In this document: positions 55,969-64,000 of the stretch, piece by piece
How positions within the stretch are numbered: position 1 is the first letter of the stretch
Layout: each line of letters opens with the position of its first letter
NCBI GenBank assembly: GCA_018287875.1
Contig: JAGVVL010000002.1
Coordinates: 558,001 to 622,000 of the forward strand
Source: Nigrospora sphaerica
Lineage: Eukaryota > Ascomycota > Sordariomycetes > Amphisphaeriales > Apiosporaceae
Direction of reading: 5' to 3'
DNA: 64,000 nucleotides
Translations under genes and position numbers: made by a program
The notes under the pieces: model-generated
Told to the model about the DNA's origin: nothing
What the model saw: the letters and a program-made list of their open reading frames with translations, nothing else
Databases searched by the model: none

Positions 55969-57479
55969 TTAGTCATGCCAGTCGACATCGTAAGCCCCCT
56001 CATTGCGCTGGGTCGACACGAACTCCTCGCTGGCAAGGCCGCGTACGAAGCGCCGCTGCAGATCCGCGGCGTCCTTGTGCCAGTCGCAGGCGTAGTCACA
56101 GAGCGGCACCTCCTTCTCGCCAAAGTACTTGCAGATGAGCTGGTGCCGACAGGCGTTGGTGCACTCGCAGTACTCGGCCAGGGCACGTAGACTGTGTGCA
56201 CGTGCTTCAAAGTTGGACGCTGCACTGAGCCGGTCCCGCATGACCAGGGCCGAGACGCGATCGCGGTCCTCGCGCGAATAATACAGGAAACAGTAGGCCG
56301 CCTTGCCATCACGGCCGGCGCGGCCCGCCTCTTGGTAGTAACCCTCAAACGACTTGGGCAGGCGCCAGTGGCACACGAAGCGCACATTGTCCTTGTCGAT
56401 CCCCATGCCGAAAGCCGTGGTTGCCACGATGATGTCGTAGCCGGCCACGTTGTCCACCCACCTGGCGAGTGTCTGTTCCTTTGTTTCCTTGGTCAACTTG
56501 GCATGGAAGGGCTGGGCGCCGATGCCTTCGGCGCGGAGGGACGAGGCCAGGGACTCGCATTCGTCTCGGGAAATAGTGTAGATGATGCCGGGAACGTTAT
56601 CAACGCGTTCGCCGCCGAGCTCGGCCTTGCGCGGGCCGGCCCCGCGCCGGGCATAGACGCCGCGGATCCACTTGAGAAAGTCTTCGAGTCGCTGGTCGTC
56701 CTGGTCCTGGGTAAAGCGGATCTCGAGGTGCAGATTGGGCCGGTAGGCCGTCATGGTGAAGCTCCTGAGGCGGTCCGAGTCCGCGCGCAGGCCCAGCGTG
56801 CCAAGCACGTCATTACGCACCTGCACATTCGCCGTCGCGGTTAAACACATGATGGGGACGTCGGGGAAGGATTCGCGGAACCAAGAGAGACGCTTGAAGT
56901 CGGTTCGAAAATCGTGGCCCCATTCCGAAATGCAGTGGGCCTCGTCGATGGCCACGCGGGCTAGCTCGCGCTGCGCATGGACAATTCTGAGCCGGTCACG
57001 AAACCGGTCGAGGGCGCACAGCTCGGGCGTGACATAGAGCAGACGGATGCGCGGGTGGCCGGTCTGCAGGTCCCGGTAGATGGCATCCTTTTCCAGGCCT
57101 GGCGTGTTGCTGTTCAGCGAGCAGGCGTTGATACCAGCAGCCCGCAGAGCCTCGATCTGGTTCATCATAAGACTAAGAAGGGGCGATATCACGATGGTAA
57201 CTGCGTTGCCGGTTTAGCTGGCCGGGGTCCCTGCACGCGGAAAAGACGGTCGGGGATGTGCACGGAGGACTGACTGCCTTGATCCACCACGGCGGGCAGT
57301 TGAAAACACATGCTCTTGCCGAAGGAGGTGGCGGCCTGGACGAAGACATCCTTGCCATCGAGCGCCGCCTGGATGATCTCGCGCTGATGAGGGCGGAAGG
57401 CGGCCTTGTTGAACTGGCTGCGCAGCGTGAACTCGAGGTCGGGGATGATGTAGGAATGGGAGCGCACAAGGGCAGGCAT
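55969..57479 (-). CDS. Compact RecQ-family DNA helicase
   Basis: Exons 57479-57275 and 57200-55969, 478 aa; the intron is GTCAGT...CAACGCAG and the join QGITIVISPLLSL restores motif Ia. Helicase motifs in order: FRPHQREIIQAALDGKDVFVQAATSFGKS (motif 0/I; the Walker loop is TSFGKS rather than the usual TGGGKS), DEAHCISEWGHDFR (II and the aromatic loop), MCLTATA (III), PGIIYTISRDECESLA (IV), VATTAFGMGIDK (V) and YYQEAGRAGRDG (VI). A zinc-binding cluster follows (YCECTNACRHQLICKYFGE, CDYACDWHK). There is no HRDC domain and little N-terminal extension, so this is a short RecQ, not the SGS1/QDE3 type. RecQ enzymes unwind 3'-5' and act in recombination repair; the exact role here is unknown. Confidence 0.92.
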
Positions 57480-59249
57480 GGCGCGGACGCAAGGCCGGGC
57501 GAAGCGGCCCGACTGGAGTCGATACCGTGTCGTGTGGCAAACCCCGAACTGCGATTATCAAGCAGGTTTGTTTCTCAGCGAGACATTGGTGTTAGCGATG
57601 CCACTCGCAGCATGCATTATCGGGATCCAACCTCGGGACCTCCTGGCAGGGCTGCTTGCCCGCTGATGGGCGTTGGGCCGGGGCTTCCAATGGTATCGTC
57701 GCACCTGCGAGGTCAATGTGGTCCGGGGTGGTTTTAGTTTTGGGCGACGACGCTCTTGGGCATGGTCGATTTTTCACCTCGGGTATCTACTCCCAAAAGG
57801 GCAGGCAGGCATGCAGGCGATGAACGAGGACGTGGACGCCTTGGCTGCACTTGTACAATGTCTGCACTGTGCGGCACTAGGTACTGTGCAGGATGTTTCC
57901 AGACGAGTTCCAGAAACGGCGCCCCCGGCTAAGGAAACAAAGTTGTTACCGGAAGCAGACAAGCCCAGGCAGGTTACAGGTTGCGCGCGCAGGGAGCAGG
58001 CACAACAACCTTGGCCCCTTCAGCCCCCTTTCGAGTTTGGGATGCTGGGCCTGCCCGTACCCGTACCACAACTATGGGACCAGGGATCGGGGGATAACCT
58101 GCATGGAGCAGCGAAGGGTTGGGGACCGTCGCGCATCACGGCCGCAAGCCAATCGCTGTGAACCAATGTGGTGGGTCAGAGTTGCCGTTGGGGGGGCGGG
58201 ACCCGGTGAGAGACAGGGGAAGGGGAACAAAGCGGCTTCTCGCTCAGGAGGAAACTTGAGATGGGAAAAGAGTGGCAGCTGAGAAGGGTGGCAGGTGGTG
58301 GCGGTTACATGGGATTGAATTGTACACCAGGGGACGCAAGGTCAACAGACTAAGCTGACGGGTAGAGCGGAGGGACCAGCCAGGTGCAATGCGTACTTAA
58401 TTTTCGCAGCATGCATTAGTTACTGCTGCTTGCTTGCCCAGGTACCGTCGAATGCATTCATTGTACGGCTTTTCCAGGAGCCAGGATCGGCCGCTGTCAT
58501 CGCCTCCCCCTTCACGTGAGATCATGCATTGTGAAGTCAACACAGCCCAGTTCAGAAACAACGTGGGAGAAGGGTGCAGGTACCTGCATGTCTGTCCCTC
58601 CGCTAAGCCGCTTACGACCAGGCATGGTTTGAACTCGGTACCTAAGAACCCCCTGTCTGGTGTTTTTTTAGTGGCCCTGTGTGACTGATTTTTGGGCCCG
58701 ACGGTGCTGCTCATGGCACCTACTGCACCCGCTAACCCATCACCAGCGCCTGCCAGCCACTCAGTCCACCCCCTACCGCCTATTGCGCGCTTCAGCCGAC
58801 GTGCCTCCAGTGCTTCATTCGTCAATGTGCAACGAAACGGCGGCTGAAGGCACGTTGGCTGGTACCTCTGTTTGGCCGAGACGTAATCGCGACCCGACCA
58901 GTGCCTGGCCAGTCACTGCAAACCATACACACCAGCACAAACCCGAGTTGGAGAACAAACGGCGGGGTTCGGTTGCCGATGGCTTGTCGTCATTGACCGT
59001 CGGTCGCGAGGGCGCCTTGTGTTGATTTGACGCGTGACCCGTCACAAAGAAAGCCCATTCATCAGCCTTCCTCCTCCCGTGTCATCCCATCTCGAAAGCC
59101 ACTTGGTCCAAGGGGGGAAAAGGACTGGCTGCTCGTCTGCTCCTTGGTCTCCAGCTTCTTCAGCTCCGGCTCCAGCTCGAGCGGCAATAAAGTAGACGGT
59201 GGAAAGTGGATGAAAGTAGCCCGATCTTATAGAGAGAGGGTGCGTGTTG

Positions 59250-59280
<31 letters not shown>

Positions 59281-60281
59281 AGAGAGGAGGGAGGGAGAGG
59301 GGAGCAAAAAAGAAGGCCCTTGATCAACAACCAACGGTCGCTGCCGCACCACCCCCAAAACCCGCCCGGGGTCTTTTCCTATCCAGCCCATCCCATCCAT
59401 CCTTATCCCACTCGGGGCTCCTCCACTCTGTTACTGAACTACCACGCACTCCATCGCCAGTGTCACCGCCCGTTGTAACCATTCTCAGAGCACCCTCGAC
59501 CGGCCGTGTTTCAACCAATATACTCCTGCCCGGCCGGCGCCCGCGTTCCAGAAACACCTTCTTTTGTTCTGCTTCTCGTCTCTCCAGCCGGAAGTAAAAC
59601 ATTGGCCCGAGTCTCTTTTTTTCCCTCGCCGTCCCCTCGCCGACTACCGGATGTCACCCAGCTAGTCGGTTGTCTGTCGACTTTTGAAACAGCACACCTG
59701 CGTCGACAAGCTGTGCCTTCCGGTCTTGTCCCGCTGGCTTCCTCTCGGCCAGACCACGCATCGACACGAACAACAAACACCAGCAAGACGGCATTAGCGT
59801 TCCGTCTTGCGGCCCGTTGTCCCAGCAGAGCTCGTTCTGGCAGCCCTCCCTGGCGTCCTGCTAGATCCCACTCGCCCGGCTTCGTGTGACTTCCTTGGCG
59901 ACCCCCTCGACCGCATCGCATTGCATTGCATCTGGACTGGCCCTGTATGCCCAGTCTTGACTTGCCATGAAGCGTTCGACTGCTTTGCTGAACCCACCTA
60001 GTCTCCGCTTCACCCGCCTTCAATTGGCCTGAATGCCCTGGGCATAACCGCCCGCCTGAGATCCAGCTTGACCAACACCCATCCTCGCCCATCCTCGAAT
60101 CCTCGAATCAAGTGGCGATCTTCCTCTCCACCGTGTATCAGTACCACCAACGGAAAAAGGAGCATTCCTCCATCTTCCCTCCTTTCCCATCATCCACGCA
60201 GTCGATCCCCGACGCCGCGGTACAGAGCACGCCATTACATCGCCGGCCGGCTAGCAGCGGCGCCGACTCCTCCCCTGCGGG
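57480..60281. other. 2.8-kb non-coding stretch upstream of the SOG2-like gene
   Basis: Between two divergent genes, RecQ (-) and the LRR protein (+). No supportable gene. About 59200-60281 is pyrimidine-rich and likely a long promoter or leader of the SOG2-like gene; a microsatellite is listed separately. Confidence 0.5.
59250..59286. repeat. (TG)n-(AG)n microsatellite
   Basis: A TG run (about 59250-59265) followed by an AG run (about 59267-59286), seen directly. Confidence 0.9.
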
Positions 60282-63200
60282 ATGTCATCCATGATGGGCG
60301 CCGGCGGCATGGGGGCGGCTGTGCTACCACAGCAGTCAACGCCCTCGCGGGGTCTCCCGACAAACCCAGCCCAGGGCGTCCGACGGCTGCAGACCTCGCT
60401 GAACGACATACCACCGCCGCCTCCTATACCCCAGAAGTTCCACTCTTCCCTGTCTACCAGGTCGGGCGGTCTCTCGGCATCGCCGCCCCTATCTGCCGCC
60501 CAGGTTATATCGCTTGCCCGCGAGGCCATGAACGATGCTTTGCAGCACAACGAGTCCCAGGCGGCCGAGGCTAGCGCAGTCAGCAACGAGCTCAAGCCGG
60601 GCATTACTATCGACCTCAGCCGGAAAAACATACAAGAGCTGCCCGAAGAGGTTGTGGACATTATCAAAAACGAGCTGGAAAGGTTGGTTGCCTCTCCGGC
60701 CCTCGAGCCTCTTTTACGTGAATCCAGGACTAACCGTGCCATCTACTCTTTCGCGTCAAGGCTGGCTTTGTCTCACAACAAGCTGACGTCCTTTCCTACC
60801 CGGTTTTCCGAATGCACGTCCCTTCGGTATCTCAACGTTAGAAACAATCATATCAGGGAATTCCCCCTTCCGGTAAGTAACAGACGCCTTCGAAATGTGT
60901 AAAATTGCGCCACTTGCTAATCCGGTTCACAGCTCTGTGATCTTAAATCGCTCGAGATATTGGATCTGGCCAGCAACAAGATCCGCGTGCTACCTCCGGA
61001 TATCGCGAAGCTGGGGTCGCTCAAGGTGCTTGCGGTACAGAAGAACCGCATAGAGGAGCTGCCCCTCTGTCTGGCCGACATGGTGTCATTGCAGGTTCTT
61101 AAGCTGGATGGAAATAATATCCAGTTTCCGCCGAGGGAAGTGCTGCAGGTCCAGGCCAGCAGCCCTCCCAATGAAGGCTTTCTGAAGGAAAGCGAAGTGA
61201 CCGAAGTCACGGTGACGGCACACATTAAGCGGTTCCTGAAACAAAAAGTTTTCGAAATGGCCGAGAGGGCGGCCGGCATTGACAATGGGACCGACGAGAG
61301 CGGCGAGGGGGTCGAGACCCCCCGCGTCCCCCTGAAACGCGCCGCGAGCGGTCGTTTCCCTATCAAAGTCAACGGCGTCGATGCTACCGAACTCCGATCG
61401 CCGATGGTGCCGCGCCCGCCACCGATACCGTCCCGATCCCATGCCCGCGGCTTGTCGCAGCAGAACACGGCCATTCGGCGCCCAGGTGTCATGCCACTTA
61501 CGATTGGCAACCCGAACGAGCGACTACGGTCCAACAGCGAGACACTGCTGCAGGTATCTCGAGCGGAGCGCCCGACTGATCGACAAAGGCGAATGGCGTC
61601 AGCATCCAAGAGGGCCAACGATCTCGGCACCCTCGACGAGACGCACGCAAATCACCGCTTTAGTCACTACCGCGGACTCAGCCACGGCTCGTCGATGACG
61701 GGCAACATGAACCCCAACATGGGTTCCATCATCAGCCCGAATAGCCCGGCCGAGCCGCTGCTCCAGCGACCAAACTACGTGCGGCGGCTCTCGGTCCTGC
61801 CCGAGCAGCGGCGCGAGTCGAAAGTGCTCGATCCCATCGTGGAGTCGGCCAAGGGCATTCTCTACTCCATTTTTCAGATTCACCCTATGATCCAGCTCTT
61901 CACGCGGCTGACAAACGACGGCACTGCTAAGCGCTCGAGTCTCGAAATCGTCTTCTACAACACCGACGTGCACGTCCTGGAGCTGGAGCAGGAAATATCC
62001 AAGCACGAAAACCCCGACGACGGGTACGCGCCTCGCGAAAACGAGAATGTGCAAAGAGCAGTCGTGACTTTGATTAATGCCTACAGCCACATCTGCTCCA
62101 TCCTAATCAAGAATATGGACACGATCGTCGACAATGCAGACCCCCGATACATTCGAACCATGATGATGTGCCTTTACAACAGCATTATGGAGTTGCGGGT
62201 GACGGCAAACGAGGCCCTCGCGGGATTCCCGGGGGGTATCAAGCAGCACGAGCCGCGCCGGTCAGGTTCTAACAACATCATGCTCAAACCGCATTCTCGC
62301 GAGGCTTCCATGACGCCCATGATGACGCCCACGGCCGACCGGCCCGGCCCGATCCCTCGATCTCGTCCTGGCAACCATGCCAACCACCCGGTCAACCTGC
62401 GTGTTGCCACTGATGTCCCGATACCCTATATCAATGGATCAGGACGTACGGCCACAATCAGCTCGGTAACGCCCCGCTCGGGAGAGTCTTTTGCTTCGGC
62501 GAGCACCGACCCCCGATACGTGGCCGAAGTGCCGCACGAGGAACGCCAGTTCGAAAAGGTGTTTTTGTCGCTGTCTAAGTCGACGGACTTGATCATGCGG
62601 TCGCTTCCCAGCTTCAACTCGCAGTTTAACATGGGTTTGCGCAACGCCAAAGTACAGCGGGCCCCGGACCATATTCTTAACCACTGGAAAGTTCTCATCT
62701 CCAAGTGCGGGCATACGATACAGCAGACGGATGTGCTGAAGAATAGGCTTTCGTCCATCAAGCTCAAGGACCCCGGCGTTCGGAGTGATCCGCAGTTTTG
62801 GAGCTTCTGCAAAAGCTTTATTGATTCGTGGGCCGAGTACGGTAACGCGCTTCGCTTCTCGATGGACCAGATTGCTTTGCCCATGGATGTGCGGACACGG
62901 CTGCGGCCCGTCCAGCTCAGCATCAAGGAGTCGACGCAACTGATCATTACCTCGCCTTGGGCGTATCTCTTCCGCCAGGCCGGCCACCCGACGGACGGCC
63001 ACAACTACTACTTGTCGCACCATTACGCAAACAGTTCGATGAACTCGCAGATGCAGCTGCCGGTAACGCCGCAAAGTGCGGCGTTGGGGCCCGCGGTTCA
63101 GGCTACGGTGCCCTCAACACCACAGAGCGCGAACTTCGATAGGGCGTTTTCCGGAAACGTCTTCGAGCGCGCCGACGCGCTGATTTCGATGGGCGGAATC

Positions 63201-63380
63201 TCGATGTCGCGCACGGGTACCATGAACAGCACCTCGACGGCATCGTTGAACTCGATCACATCAATGCCAGCGGGTTACGACGACCGATACGGACCGGCCT
63301 CTTCGGCCATATTATCCCCGAATGGGGAGCCTGGTCCGGCTTCGTTTCGGCGCAATGGGGGCGCAAAACCCTCGTTCTAG
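60282..63380 (+). CDS. SOG2: Leucine-rich repeat protein of the RAM signalling pathway (SOG2-like)
   Basis: Exons 60282-60682, 60761-60872 and 60933-63380, 986 aa. Intron 1 is GTTGGT...GGACTAACCG...TCAAG: it is 78 nt and stop-free, but removing it restores the LRR join ELER/LALSHNKL. Intron 2 is GTAAGT...TTCACAG. A Pro-rich N-terminus precedes LRRs starting with ITIDLSRKNIQELPEE and including SLRYLNVRNNHIREFPLP, LEILDLASNKIRVLPPDI and LKVLAVQKNRIEELPLCL. The large C-terminal region (about residues 430-870) resembles the SOG2 domain: SAKGILYSIFQIHPMIQLF, INAYSHICSILIKNMDTIVD. In yeast Sog2 supports the Cbk1-Mob2 kinase (polarity, cell separation). The tail is Ser/Thr/Gly-rich and disordered. 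Long linkers around residues 300-400 could be regulated by phosphorylation. Confidence 0.9.
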
Positions 63381-64000
63381 ACGGAACCATGATGGTCCGT
63401 TGACGCCAGTGCCGAGGCAATTAGGCATTAGGCGGCCCACGCCGGACGACGGCATGTTTCGTTCTCTTGAAAGATTCTCGCATGGGGAGCCAGGCACGTG
63501 GTATGCCAGGCTCCCTTTTTGGTGCTCGCCAAACCTGCGACGCCTTCCAGGGCTGGTCAAGCCCTTGTACTTCCAACTGGAGCCCCACGGCCGGAGGGCG
63601 CGGTGCTTCCGGAGTGTACTATGAGAGGCTTCTTTGAAATTATGTTTTAGATAGTGATGCTGTACATTGCTGCCTGGATACCGCAGTGGGAAGACGAAGA
63701 CGAGAAAACGAGGCTGGTTTTCTTCCATGTTGCATTCAGACGTTGGAGTTGGAAGGCGTTTGTGGGACATTCTCACCAGCATGATGTGGCACGGCATGGA
63801 CAGGCGTTCTTGGAGGGTAGTCGCTAAAGCGGACTGCGAACAGCACAGCGATTATTATAATGTTTGTTCTGATGGACCATCAGCGAGAAAGCAGCGTGAA
63901 TACACAAATGGTCTACTGCTAAGTACCATATTCGACGTCTTAGATTGTGGTTTATATGGGCACCAGCGGCGGAGGAAGGAAAGACGGCGCCCGGGATTGA
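63381..64000. other. 3' region of the SOG2-like gene and window end
   Basis: Expected to hold the 3' untranslated region. No further gene is visible before the window ends. Confidence 0.5.

Noticed and set aside
1..64000. CRISPR arrays, operons, prophage or biosynthetic gene cluster
   Set aside because: Spliced eukaryotic genes throughout; no spaced direct repeats of CRISPR type and no polyketide, peptide synthetase or terpene genes.

Overview
This window is nuclear DNA of a filamentous ascomycete, most likely a Sordariomycete. Genes are GC-rich and either intron-free or carry short (about 50-125 nt) GT..AG introns with CTAAC/CTGAC-type branch sites. The gene set is typical of Pezizomycotina: LHS1 with a C-terminal HDEL, a SOG2-type RAM pathway protein, a CorA-like membrane protein, GPI-anchored small proteins and a Tad1-like LINE. 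Intergenic DNA is rich in TACCTAGGTA-like motifs and microsatellites. The species cannot be fixed from the sequence alone. Exon joins are read from splice sites and reading frame, not from transcripts, but nearly all models close in frame.

Layout. 1-2244 is non-coding with (TG)n and (CT)n(GT)n tracts. 2245-12558 holds a secreted or vacuolar aspartic protease (-), the ER chaperone LHS1 (-), a membrane MAPR/cytochrome b5-like haem protein (+) and a GPI-anchored cupredoxin (-). 12559-15509 is non-coding and has a perfect 15-bp minisatellite. 15510-24661 is a housekeeping block: CENP-X/MHF2 (-), the mitochondrial ADP/ATP carrier (-), a head-to-head ribosomal protein pair (eS25 -, uS7 +) and a GNAT acetyltransferase (-). 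24662-29072 is gene-poor and AT-richer. 29073-34808 holds a type II membrane protein (+), a CorA-like transporter-family protein (+) with a probable GC-AG intron, and a SET-domain protein (-).

34809-41977 is the accessory part. It contains a 5'-truncated, frameshifted Tad1-like LINE bounded by an 11-bp direct repeat, a cysteine/histidine-rich orphan gene, four copies of a 74-bp tandem repeat and a run of six hairpins within about 400 bp. 41978-47222 has an OPT oligopeptide transporter (-) and a type II membrane protein with a lectin-like propeller domain whose frame appears broken. 47223-50717 is non-coding. 50718-57479 holds a small GPI-anchored protein (+), the mitochondrial Holliday junction resolvase CCE1/YDC2 (-), glutathione reductase (+, probable dual targeting by alternative starts) and a compact RecQ helicase (-). 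60282-63380 is the SOG2-like leucine-rich-repeat protein (+).

The genes do not form one pathway or a biosynthetic cluster; several themes recur (mitochondrial function: AAC, CCE1, GLR; genome maintenance: CENP-X, CCE1, RecQ; secretory and surface proteins). I found no clear new multi-gene system. The strongest unexplained signals are a long imperfect hairpin filling the third intron of the ADP/ATP carrier gene and the hairpin plus 74-bp repeat region at 40.3-41.1 kb.
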